This document shows, in pieces, positions 33,960 to 41,529 of a DNA stretch of 64,000 nucleotides (the first letter of the stretch is position 1; each line of letters starts with the position of its first letter). Location: the NCBI GenBank assembly GCA_910577105.1, contig CAJTMB010000013.1, positions 14,419 through 78,418 on the forward strand, given 5' to 3'. This DNA comes from an uncultured Lachnospiraceae bacterium. GTDB taxonomy: Bacteria > Bacillota > Clostridia > Lachnospirales > Lachnospiraceae. A program made the translations under genes and the position numbers. Under the pieces are notes generated by a model. That model searched no databases. It was not told where the DNA came from and saw nothing but the letters and a program-made list of their open reading frames with translations.

Positions 33960-35171
33960 ATGAAGATATCAGCAAAAAAGTATATAAAAGCAATATTGAA
34001 TCTGGCAATTGCGTTTATAATTGCAGTCGTAGTAATCTGGCTGGTGCCGAAAGGAATTGTATTTTTTATGCCGTTTGTACTGGGATGGATAATTGCGTGG
34101 ATTGCCAGCCCTATGGTACGTTTTTTTGAAGAAAAACTAAAAATCAAGAGAAAGGCCGGAAGTGCGTTTGTAATTGTGGTGGTAATCGGTCTGGTGGTGC
34201 TTGCCGGTTATTTGATTGGGGGTAAACTGATACGGGAAATAGCAGGCTTCGTGGGAGACCTGCCGGCTATGTGGGAGTCTTTGGAGCAGGACTTTGATGA
34301 AATTGGAAAGAATCTCAGCAGTTTATACGACAAGCTTCCCGTGGATGTTCAAAATACGCTCAATAATATCGGCACACAGACCAATGAATTTATCGGGGAA
34401 CTGATTGGGAAAATAAGCAGCCCTACCATTGCGGCGGTTGGTAATTTTGCAAAACAGCTTCCTACTATAGTAATCGGGATTGTGATGTGCCTTTTGTCTT
34501 CATACTTTTTTGTTGCGGAGAGGGTGCCGTTTACATCGACCATAAAACAGTATATGCCGGAATCCTTAAGATACAGGGCCCGCATCATAAAAAGAAGTCT
34601 GGTGAAGGCTGTGGGCGGCTATTTTAAGGCACAGATAAAAATTGAAATCTGGATTTACCTGCTTTTGGTTGTTGGCTTTTTTATTCTGGGAATTGATTAT
34701 GCCCTGCTAATAGCATTAGGCGTTGCCATTTTGGATTTTCTTCCGTTTTTTGGAACCGGCACTGCCATGGTGCCATGGGCAATTGTTAAATTTTTAAGTT
34801 CAGACTATAAGATGACAATAGGCCTGCTGCTGATTTGGGGTGTCAGCCAGCTTGTCAGACAAATCATCCAGCCTAAAATTGTAGGCGATTCCATCGGTGT
34901 TCCACCGATACCGACGTTATTTCTTCTGTATATCGGTTACATGGTTGAGGGAGTTGTGGGCATGATAATAGCAGTACCGATTGGCATTATTTTGTGGACG
35001 CTTTACAAGGAGGGCGCTTTTGATACCACAAAACACAGCATACAGATTCTGTCTGCAGGATTGAACCGTTTTAGGAAACTGACACCGCAGGATATGTCTG
35101 TCATCGTTTCCTATAAACGGGAGTGCGAGGAGGAACTGCAGATGAAACAGGAGCAGGAAGAGTTGCAGTGA
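33960..35171 (+). CDS. AI-2E family permease, YtvI-like
   Basis: 403 residues with about eight membrane segments: two at the N-terminus (LNLAIAFIIAVVVIWLVP; FFMPFVLGWIIAWIASP), one near residue 75, a soluble amphipathic stretch at 90-155, then a cluster ending with IYLLLVVGFFILGI, IGLLLIWGVSQL and YMVEGVVGMIIAVPIGIILW. PFFGTGTAMVPWA and QPKIVGDSIGVPPI are typical of AI-2E/TqsA-type transporters and the sporulation protein YtvI. The transported molecule is unknown. It follows ysxC by 12 bp and is followed by truA. Confidence 0.85.
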   Translation: MKISAKKYIKAILNLAIAFIIAVVVIWLVPKGIVFFMPFVLGWIIAWIASPMVRFFEEKLKIKRKAGSAFVIVVVIGLVVLAGYLIGGKLIREIAGFVGDLPAMWESLEQDFDEIGKNLSSLYDKLPVDVQNTLNNIGTQTNEFIGELIGKISSPTIAAVGNFAKQLPTIVIGIVMCLLSSYFFVAERVPFTSTIKQYMPESLRYRARIIKRSLVKAVGGYFKAQIKIEIWIYLLLVVGFFILGIDYALLIALGVAILDFLPFFGTGTAMVPWAIVKFLSSDYKMTIGLLLIWGVSQLVRQIIQPKIVGDSIGVPPIPTLFLLYIGYMVEGVVGMIIAVPIGIILWTLYKEGAFDTTKHSIQILSAGLNRFRKLTPQDMSVIVSYKRECEEELQMKQEQEELQ

Positions 35172-35239
35172 GTGGTGGGAAAACAGGGCGTTTTTCATTT
35201 ATATTTGAGCTGCGGCAAGGTGACTGCACGGAGATTAAA

Positions 35240-35977
35240 ATGCGTAATTTTAAGATGTTATTGCAATATGAAGGTACCAGATATCAGGGCTGGCAGAAGC
35301 AGACTTCCACGGATAATACGATTCAGGGAAAACTGGAAGCCCTTTTGTCAAGAATGTGCGGACAAAGTATAGAAGTGCATGGAAGCGGAAGGACGGATGC
35401 AGGTGTCCATGCAAGAGGACAGGTGGCGAATGCCCATCTGGACACAAGGATGTCGGCAGAAGAAATACAAGACTATATGAACAGATATTTGCCGGAAGAT
35501 ATTGCGGTGCTTTCTGTGGAGGAGGTATCCCTGCGTTTTCACAGCAGGCTTCTTGTGAAAAGCAAGACGTACTGCTATCAGGTAATCAATAGCAGCCTGC
35601 CCCATGTTTTTGACAGGCGCTATGTATGGATTGTTCCGGAAAAACTGGATGTCAACGCAATGGAAACTGCTGCCGGATTTTTACTGGGTACCCATGATTT
35701 TGCTGCATTCACGTCTGCAAAAAAGGGGAAAAAGTCCACGGTACGGAAAATAAGTGAAATTCGTATTGAAAATGAAGGTGAAAAACTCAGTTTCTACTTC
35801 AGCGGAGACGGATTTTTGTTCCATATGGTAAGAATCATCATGGGGACTCTGATTGAGGTGGGTACGGGAAAGAGAAATCCGGAAGAGATTCCCGGGATTT
35901 TGCTTTCCCGAAAAAGAGAGCTGGCGGGAGCGTTGGCGCCTGCACGCGGCCTTACCTTGATGGAAGTGAGATATTGA
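35240..35977 (+). CDS. truA: tRNA pseudouridine(38-40) synthase
   Basis: 245 residues from the ATG at 35240 with CGGAGA upstream; the upstream open frame overlaps the permease gene and is not used. The catalytic Asp lies in GSGRTDAGVHARGQVA, and YEGTRYQGWQKQ at the N-terminus and FLFHMVRIIMGTLIEVG near the C-terminus are family marks. It modifies U38-U40 in the anticodon arm of many tRNAs. It is co-directional with its neighbours; a VanZ gene follows after 24 bp. Confidence 0.97.
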   Translation: MRNFKMLLQYEGTRYQGWQKQTSTDNTIQGKLEALLSRMCGQSIEVHGSGRTDAGVHARGQVANAHLDTRMSAEEIQDYMNRYLPEDIAVLSVEEVSLRFHSRLLVKSKTYCYQVINSSLPHVFDRRYVWIVPEKLDVNAMETAAGFLLGTHDFAAFTSAKKGKKSTVRKISEIRIENEGEKLSFYFSGDGFLFHMVRIIMGTLIEVGTGKRNPEEIPGILLSRKRELAGALAPARGLTLMEVRY

Positions 35978-36001
35978 GTTTGGCATGAATGGAAGGTTAA
36001 T

Positions 36002-36487
36002 ATGATTAGTAAGAAACATATGCGCATACTTTTTGTGATATATCTCCTGATACTGTTAAGGGTGATTGTGTTTAAATATCCGCTGGCACAGATGAGGGAA
36101 ATAGTAGCTTCATGGAAGAGGGAAGTATTTTGGGAAGGTCTTGGGAGCGCCAACTTTGAGTTGTTTAAGACAATAAAGCTGTACATCAGGCACTGGGACA
36201 ATAAAGGGATTAACAGATTTGGCAATCTGATAGGAAATATTGTGGCATTTATACCCCTTGGCTATATGCTCCCCAGAATATGTAAAGCATCAAGACATTT
36301 CATAATTTGCATGGTGCAGGTATTTTTTTTGGTTTTGGGAATAGAACTGTTTCAGCTTTTAAGCGCATTCGGGGTGTTTGATGTGGATGATATTTTACTT
36401 AACTGTCTGGGCGCGCTGGCGGGATATCTTTTTTTCAAAATAGAAGATTATATTTATCAAAAAGGGAACCGGGAGAACGGGTTATAA
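36002..36487 (+). CDS. VanZ-family membrane protein
   Basis: 161 residues with four membrane segments and the VanZ pattern: RFGNLIGNIVAFIPLGYMLP, then GIELFQLLSAFGVFDVDDILLNCLGALAGYL. VanZ proteins give low-level teicoplanin resistance in enterococci, but most homologues have unknown roles. It is the last gene of the lon-ysxC-ytvI-truA run, followed at once by a strong terminator. A weak AAGG-type site precedes the ATG. Confidence 0.88.
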   Translation: MISKKHMRILFVIYLLILLRVIVFKYPLAQMREIVASWKREVFWEGLGSANFELFKTIKLYIRHWDNKGINRFGNLIGNIVAFIPLGYMLPRICKASRHFIICMVQVFFLVLGIELFQLLSAFGVFDVDDILLNCLGALAGYLFFKIEDYIYQKGNRENGL

Positions 36488-36488
36488 A

Positions 36489-36529
36489 AATACTGCAAAT
36501 TTTTTAGAAATTTTGCAGTATTTTTATTT
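36489..36529 (+). terminator. Strong intrinsic terminator after vanZ
   Basis: AATACTGCAAA (36489-36499) pairs with TTTGCAGTATT (36512-36522), followed by TTTATTT. Confidence 0.85.
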
Positions 36530-36574
36530 GTAAAGGGATATTAATGATGTAGCATACAAGATAAGGATAGCAGG

Positions 36575-37126
36575 ATGAGCGGCTTACAAACCGAAAGAGG
36601 AAAACAGGAAACGGTATTGCTGGAAAAGAAGATAGAGTCCTATCTGGCAACTTTGTACAGGATTGCTTTTTTACAGTTGAAAAATGCAGAAGATGCGGAG
36701 GACGTTGTTCAGGAGGTTTTCTATCAGTACATGAAAGCAAACAGGATTTTTGAAAATCAGGAACATGAAAAAGCCTGGTTAATTAAAGTTACCCTAAATT
36801 CCTGCAAGAAACTATGGCGTTCCGCGTGGTATAGGCATCATGCACCTATGCCGGATATGGAAAGTGCCTGTGAACTCCATGAACAGGAAAAAGTGCAGCC
36901 GGAAAACACATATATACGCCGGGAAGAAAGTAAAGAACTGATGAAAGCGGTATGGGAATTGCCGGATAAATACAGGGAAGTGATTCACTTGTTTTATTAT
37001 GAGGGCTTATCTGTAAAAGAAATATCCTCTGTCTGCGGAAGGCAGGAGTCTACGGTGACTGCACAGCTTACAAGGGGCAGGAAGGTTTTGAAGAAAAAAC
37101 TGAAGGAGGAATATCAGTTTGAATAA
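36575..37126 (+). CDS. ECF-type RNA polymerase sigma factor
   Basis: 183 residues. Region 2: LYRIAFLQLKNAEDAEDVVQEVFYQYM; region 4: LPDKYREVIHLFYYEGLSVKEISSV, with a C-terminal basic tail. It is typical in length and lacks region 3. AAGGATAGCAGG before the ATG gives the ribosome binding site. The next gene, a membrane protein starting 8 bp inside this one, is the likely anti-sigma factor. This is the second sigma/anti-sigma pair in the window and is distinct in sequence from the one at 19.8 kb. Confidence 0.9.
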   Translation: MSGLQTERGKQETVLLEKKIESYLATLYRIAFLQLKNAEDAEDVVQEVFYQYMKANRIFENQEHEKAWLIKVTLNSCKKLWRSAWYRHHAPMPDMESACELHEQEKVQPENTYIRREESKELMKAVWELPDKYREVIHLFYYEGLSVKEISSVCGRQESTVTAQLTRGRKVLKKKLKEEYQFE

Positions 37127-37982
37127 TTTTGGAGATGCGTATAAAAAGGCCGTTGAAAAAATCAAGGTACCTGTTGTGACGGCAAACCAGATTGCTGATG
37201 AAGTATGCCGCAAAAGGATTGCCGCATACCGGATAAGACGTCAGTTTGCGGCGGCAGTAGCAGCAGCCAGTGTTTTTATTGTATGTTCCCTGGGGGTGGC
37301 AGCAGCTGCAGGTTATGCCAAAAGCGTTATCAGGGCTACAGAGTATGGATTTGAAACATCGGATGAAGAGACGGCTCTGCTCAATAACGGGTGGAAGGAT
37401 GCCGGTTGTCCGGAAATCGAGGAAGAAACAGATTTGGATTTTTTGTCTGCAAGAGGAGCAGACAGCGCAGAAAATGACACAGGGAATCTCTGTGAGTCTC
37501 AAAAGCAGGCGGAGTCTGAAAAACAGGAATCCACTGAAGAAATTGAACTGGAGGAGCAGATGTTTGATTCCCGTGACGATTTTCTGGAAGCAGGATTAAT
37601 GCCTGCGGCGCTGCCGAAGGAGGAACTTATTTCGGGCGAGGACTTTTCGGAGGAGTATATTGTCTGTGGAGATTTTCTTTTACTCGTCAGGGTGGAAGCA
37701 AAAGACAGTCTGTTTATGATGAATCAGACATATTACGGAGATACGTCCGGGCATGCCTCTTCAGTGGTATATCCGGAAGGGGTATGTAATGAAAGGGAAT
37801 ATATTACCGGGCAGGGATATGTCTATAAGGTTGTTGATTCTGTCTGCGAAGAGGGGGAGGTGTGCCGCATTCATGCTGCCATATCAATCGGTGATTATGA
37901 ACTGATTATTGATTTCTCAGGTTATTCCGAAGAAGAGGCATTTCGAATATTGGACAGCATGGATTTGAATATATATTTATAA
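37119..37982 (+). CDS. Membrane protein, probable anti-sigma factor (DUF4367-like end)
   Basis: 287 residues from TTG 37119, which overlaps the sigma stop and has AGGAGG 8 bases upstream. A cytosolic head of about 40 residues, one membrane segment (FAAAVAAASVFIVCSLGVAAAAGYA), an acidic Glu/Ser linker (residues 90-150), and an extracellular beta domain whose end (IIDFSGYSEEEAFRILDSMD) resembles DUF4367. No zinc-binding HxxxCxxC anti-sigma motif is seen. Role inferred from topology and from overlap with the sigma gene. Confidence 0.65.
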   Translation: MNNFGDAYKKAVEKIKVPVVTANQIADEVCRKRIAAYRIRRQFAAAVAAASVFIVCSLGVAAAAGYAKSVIRATEYGFETSDEETALLNNGWKDAGCPEIEEETDLDFLSARGADSAENDTGNLCESQKQAESEKQESTEEIELEEQMFDSRDDFLEAGLMPAALPKEELISGEDFSEEYIVCGDFLLLVRVEAKDSLFMMNQTYYGDTSGHASSVVYPEGVCNEREYITGQGYVYKVVDSVCEEGEVCRIHAAISIGDYELIIDFSGYSEEEAFRILDSMDLNIYL

Positions 37983-38078
37983 ACGATACATTTCTGCTAC
38001 ATTTGTGATACATTTTTGAGTTTGTTTTCCGGTATAGTCAGATGAGAGTGTAATGAGTATTTAGAAAGGGTGATTTAT

Positions 38079-38789
38079 ATGAGCAGCATTTTGGTATACA
38101 ACAATAACACGGGTGTTGTGGGACTAATGCAGCCATTGTTTGCAGGTGAAGGATATCAGGTTTTTGAGGCTCAGACCTTGCAGAAGATGCGTCAGTATAT
38201 AGAAGAAAGACAGGTGCAGCTTTTGATAACGGACGTGGAGCTTTACGGGGAGGATACCTATGAAGCAGGACTGATGAATGGTGTGGAGGTTCTCCGTGAA
38301 ATCCGCTCCATTAGCAGCATTCCGATTATAGTATTGTCAGAGAACGCAAATGAAATGGTAAAAATAGGCGCTCTCAACGCAGGAGCGGATGATTATGTGA
38401 TTTATCCGTGTAACCCGCTGGAATTGCTGGCAAGGGTGAAGTCCCAGTTAAGGCGTTATACACAGTTGTCCAATATTTCCTCCAATATTGAGCGGATATA
38501 TAAGGTAAATGATTTGGTGTTGGATGATATTTGCAGGAAAGTTACCGTAGAAGGCAAGGAAGTGCGCCTTACACCGATTGAATATAAAATATTAAGACTT
38601 CTTGTACAAGAAAGGGGAAGAGTGTTTTCAATTGGCCAGATTTATGAGTCCATCTGGCATATGAAAGCGATTGGCGCTGACAACACCATAGCGGTGCACA
38701 TACGGCACATTCGTGAAAAAATAGAAAGAAATCCCAAGGAACCTCAGTATCTTAAAGTGGTTTGGGGAACCGGATATAAAGTGGGATAA
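38079..38789 (+). CDS. Orphan OmpR-type response regulator with degenerate receiver
   Basis: 236 residues from the ATG at 38079 (AAAGGG upstream). Residues 1-120 have receiver fold: the phospho-acceptor Asp is present in LLITDVEL, but the usual acidic pair after strand 1 (VVDDD) reads VYNNN, and the conserved Lys (TKPF) reads IYPC. Residues 135-236 are a winged-helix DNA-binding domain (VRLTPIEYKILRLLVQERGRVFS; DNTIAVHIRHIREKIE) of the PhoB/OmpR type. Without the metal-binding acids it probably works without phosphorylation. No histidine kinase is adjacent. The next gene on the other strand ends 8 bp away. Confidence 0.85.
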   Translation: MSSILVYNNNTGVVGLMQPLFAGEGYQVFEAQTLQKMRQYIEERQVQLLITDVELYGEDTYEAGLMNGVEVLREIRSISSIPIIVLSENANEMVKIGALNAGADDYVIYPCNPLELLARVKSQLRRYTQLSNISSNIERIYKVNDLVLDDICRKVTVEGKEVRLTPIEYKILRLLVQERGRVFSIGQIYESIWHMKAIGADNTIAVHIRHIREKIERNPKEPQYLKVVWGTGYKVG

Positions 38790-38797
38790 TAAGAAAA

Positions 38798-39436
38798 TCA
38801 TTGATTTTTCAGCGGCTTTCTCCATGGAAGCCTGAATGCAATATGTTCTCCGTGGTATCTGGCAAAATGCTTTCCGATAACGGTGACGGAGAGAATAAAG
38901 CAGCCTGTTGTTACTGCGGCAGGAAGTGTTTTGTCGCAAAGGCAGCAGGCAGTGAAGAGCAGAAAGGTTATAACGGAGCGGAAAAAATGGGGCTGGATGA
39001 TAATGACCAGTGAAAATACGATATAGAGGGCTGCCAGTGTGAAAGCGGGTGTCAAATTGGGATATAGGCCAAGCAGTACGCCGAAAGAAACTGCAATGGC
39101 CTTTCCACCGTGCTGCCCCTTCCAAAAGACAGGGAAAGCATGGCCAAGTACGGGTGCAGCCAGTACAAGAGCAAACAGCAGGTTGGAGATATCGATTTTT
39201 CGGAGGGCGAACCAGACCGGAAGTGCGCCTTTTAAAAGTTCACAGATAATAACCAGTATGCCCACAGGGATACCGGCATGGATAAAAGCATTGGCAGTTC
39301 CCGGATTGCCATCCTCTGAAAGTTCCGAGATGTCAATCTGCCTGATAATTCTGGGAAGCAGGCTGGCATACATAATGCTGCCTGACAAATACCCTGCAAT
39401 GATGAAAAAAAGATATTCCATAATGGTTCTGTTCAT
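38798..39436 (-). CDS. plsY: PlsY-like glycerol-3-phosphate acyltransferase
   Basis: 212 residues from the ATG at 39436, with AGGTGG 8 bases upstream; the frame is open further upstream but without a start signal. Five membrane segments. The PlsY motifs are visible: GSIMYASLL region (motif 1), DGNPGTANAFIHAG (motif 2 with Asn and Gly) and FWKGQHGGKAIAVSFG (motif 3). PlsY transfers acyl groups from acyl-phosphate to glycerol-3-phosphate at the membrane. Motif 1 departs from the common GSI-PxG-L form, so it may be a divergent paralogue. Third gene after mntP and the glycosyltransferase. Confidence 0.8.
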   Translation of the reverse strand: MNRTIMEYLFFIIAGYLSGSIMYASLLPRIIRQIDISELSEDGNPGTANAFIHAGIPVGILVIICELLKGALPVWFALRKIDISNLLFALVLAAPVLGHAFPVFWKGQHGGKAIAVSFGVLLGLYPNLTPAFTLAALYIVFSLVIIIQPHFFRSVITFLLFTACCLCDKTLPAAVTTGCFILSVTVIGKHFARYHGEHIAFRLPWRKPLKNQ

Positions 39437-39458
39437 TTTATCTGTCCACCTTTGTCTG

Positions 39459-40583
39459 TTACAGCTGCATTGCAGCTGTTTTTTCTTCCAGCAGTTTGCA
39501 GATACGGCTGGCGGCATCCGGAAGTGCATTGGCCTTCTGGGCAGAATACATACCGTTCCTGACGTCAGTATTTTCTGCCAGCATTTTCCCTTGTTTAATC
39601 TGCGTGCTTATCCGTTCTGCGGCAATGGATATGCCGCGGGAAACAAAAAACTCCCTGTTTTTGGTTTCACATCCCGGAATAGGGGATGTGTGAACAATGG
39701 GAATATTCATGTTAAGCGCTTCTGTGGAAGTCAGGCCTCCGGGCTTGGTGTAGATGACATCGCATGCAGCCATGAAGTCGGCCACATGTTGTGTGTAACC
39801 AATGATATGAATACCCGGTTTACGGTAAAACTGTCTTTTCAGGGTGCGTTTCAGTTTTTTGTTGTTTCCACAGATAATGACAATCTGTTCTCCGTTTTTT
39901 AAATGTGTTGTCAGTTCATAGGCAAATATATGGATTTTACCAAAGCCCATGCTGCCGCTCATAATCAGGTACATGGCTTTATCCTCCGGCAGGTGAAGCT
40001 TTCTCTTTGCCAGCGCTTTGTCCTGTTTTTGGCAAAAGGCATCTTTCACAGGAATTCCAAAAGGCATTAGCTTTTCTTTTGGAATGCCTTTTTTTATGTA
40101 TTCTTCCAGCAGTTCGGCATGGGGGGCGATATAATAGTCGCATTCCGTTTCTGCCCAGAAAGGAATGCAGGTATAGTCCGTTGCCACGGCAACGGTCAGG
40201 GGAACCTCCATTTTGTGCCGTTTCATATAGGTAATGGTTTCTGCCGGAAACAGATGCGGCATGACGATGGCATCATAGTGGTTTTCGTCTAAGTAAGTGC
40301 GAAGTTTTTTGGCCATCAGTCCGTTGGCATAATAGACCGGGGACTTGCGGCGTGAAGAACTGATAAGTCCGGCAAAACGGTATAAAAAGCCAAACAGCCT
40401 CGGCATGCTGCGGGCCGTCCTTACATAACACTGGCCCACAAAATTGGCAGTACGTGCGCTGGAAAGCAAAAACATGTCCAACATGACGGCTTCGTGTCCG
40501 TTCTGTATCAGTTTTTCCTGTACGGCCATACCGGCCGCATTGTGTCCACCACCGGTGGAGGACGACAAAATCAATACTTTCAT
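39459..40583 (-). CDS. UgtP/MGDG-synthase-like diacylglycerol glycosyltransferase
   Basis: 374 residues, GT28-type. The N-terminus ILSSSTGGGHNAAGMAVQE is the glycine-rich acceptor-side loop of the MGDG-synthase family, and GYTQHVADFMAACDVIYTKPGGLTSTEAL is the UDP-sugar site (KPGGLT). MurG-like two-domain fold. It probably adds sugar to diacylglycerol to make glycolipid anchors or membrane lipids. It stands between mntP and the PlsY-like gene on the minus strand, with AAGGAA before the ATG, suggesting a lipid-synthesis pair in one transcript. Confidence 0.87.
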   Translation of the reverse strand: MKVLILSSSTGGGHNAAGMAVQEKLIQNGHEAVMLDMFLLSSARTANFVGQCYVRTARSMPRLFGFLYRFAGLISSSRRKSPVYYANGLMAKKLRTYLDENHYDAIVMPHLFPAETITYMKRHKMEVPLTVAVATDYTCIPFWAETECDYYIAPHAELLEEYIKKGIPKEKLMPFGIPVKDAFCQKQDKALAKRKLHLPEDKAMYLIMSGSMGFGKIHIFAYELTTHLKNGEQIVIICGNNKKLKRTLKRQFYRKPGIHIIGYTQHVADFMAACDVIYTKPGGLTSTEALNMNIPIVHTSPIPGCETKNREFFVSRGISIAAERISTQIKQGKMLAENTDVRNGMYSAQKANALPDAASRICKLLEEKTAAMQL

Positions 40584-40624
40584 ACATTAAAGTTCCTTGA
40601 TAGTTATTTGTTCCTATTTTATCA

Positions 40625-41185
40625 CTAAAAAAACAGGTGTTCAATTAAAATCTTCAACCCGATGAGTATGAGGAGGATGCCGCCTGCCAGTTCCGCTTTT
40701 GATTTGTATTTGATACCAAATACATTCCCTATTTTCATGCCAAAGGCGGAAAACAGGAAAGTAATGATGCCGATAAAGGAAACGGCAGGAATGATTGGTA
40801 TATCGGGAAGGAAAGCGAACGTCACGCCTACGGCAAGAGCGTCTATGCTGGTTGCCACGGATAGAAGAAACATTTCTTTAAAGGAAAAGGAAGCGCTGAT
40901 GGCTTCTTCCTCCTTGGAAAGAGCTTCTTTTATCATGCCGCCTCCGATGAAAAGCAGCAGCAGAAAAGCAATCCAATGGTCTAAGACGGTAATGCTTTCC
41001 TGAAAACGGTATCCCACCAGATAGCCAATGACAGGCATAAACGCCTGAAAGCCCCCAAACCATAATCCCACCAGAGCGGATTTCCCAAGTGTAATCTTTT
41101 TTACTGCAAGCCCTTTGCAGACAGAAACTGCAAAAGCGTCCATGGAAAGGCCTATGGCCAGAAAAAATAAACTAAGCAGACTCAT
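40625..41185 (-). CDS. mntP: MntP manganese efflux pump
   Basis: 186 residues, six membrane segments. Two repeated motifs hold the conserved acidic residues: LAIGLSMDAFAVSVCKGL near the N-terminus and SVATSIDALAVGVTFAF in the second half. This is the MntP/YebN family, which exports Mn2+. The assignment is strongly supported by the yybP-ykoY manganese riboswitch in its leader. The glycosyltransferase gene starts 41 bp downstream with no clear promoter in between. Confidence 0.95.
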   Translation of the reverse strand: MSLLSLFFLAIGLSMDAFAVSVCKGLAVKKITLGKSALVGLWFGGFQAFMPVIGYLVGYRFQESITVLDHWIAFLLLLFIGGGMIKEALSKEEEAISASFSFKEMFLLSVATSIDALAVGVTFAFLPDIPIIPAVSFIGIITFLFSAFGMKIGNVFGIKYKSKAELAGGILLILIGLKILIEHLFF

Positions 41186-41213
41186 TTTGTTCTCCTATTT
41201 GGTGGGTTACACC

Positions 41214-41353
41214 TAAAAAACTCACAGACAACAGGTAGACACCAGTTGTCCATGAGTCTCATTTTTTAAGATAATACCAGATGTCCGCATCATTATGTTG
41301 ATATTATCACAGCCGCTACGGCTGCAAACTACTCCCTCAGGAATCGGTAATTA
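41214..41353 (-). ncRNA. yybP-ykoY manganese riboswitch with terminator, upstream of mntP
   Basis: Read on the minus strand from the start site near 41353. The hallmark GGGAGTAG lies at 41336-41329, followed by a GCAGCCGTAGCGGCTG stem, and the 3' conserved GAGAC at about 41259-41255. The expression platform is a terminator: ACTCA plus GACAAC (41257-41246) pairs with GTTGTC plus TGAGT (to 41220), then a run of U to 41214. The GAGACTCA segment is shared between aptamer and terminator, so Mn2+ binding would free mntP transcription. Assignment is by motif and by the mntP gene; no covariance model was run. Confidence 0.88.
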
Positions 41354-41359
41354 AATTGC

Positions 41360-41388
41360 ATTATAGGGGAATAGACAATATTTGTCAA
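41360..41388 (-). promoter_or_regulatory. Consensus promoter of the mntP riboswitch transcript
   Basis: Minus strand: TTGACA (41388-41383), 17-bp spacer, TATAAT (41365-41360), a perfect sigma-A consensus. Transcription would start just before the riboswitch aptamer. Confidence 0.88.
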
Positions 41389-41406
41389 TCCCTTTGTTTT
41401 AGGTAC

Positions 41407-41435
41407 TTCCCAATTTCAGAGTTTTGTAATATAAT
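41407..41435 (+). promoter_or_regulatory. Promoter of rho
   Basis: TTCCCA (41407-41412), 17-bp spacer, TATAAT (41430-41435), leaving a leader of about 90 nt. The gap 41186-41529 otherwise holds the mntP riboswitch and promoter. Confidence 0.6.
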
Positions 41436-41529
41436 ACAGGTATATCATATATTGGTGTTCTGATTGTTCCGACACATATCTTAAAAAATACCCCATGAGA
41501 ACATGATATATTTTAGGAGGTTAAAATAA

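Noticed and set aside
39039..39902. Plus-strand open frame (287 codons) opposite the plsY-like and glycosyltransferase genes
   Set aside because: Antisense shadow of two well-supported genes; no start signal and no recognisable domain.
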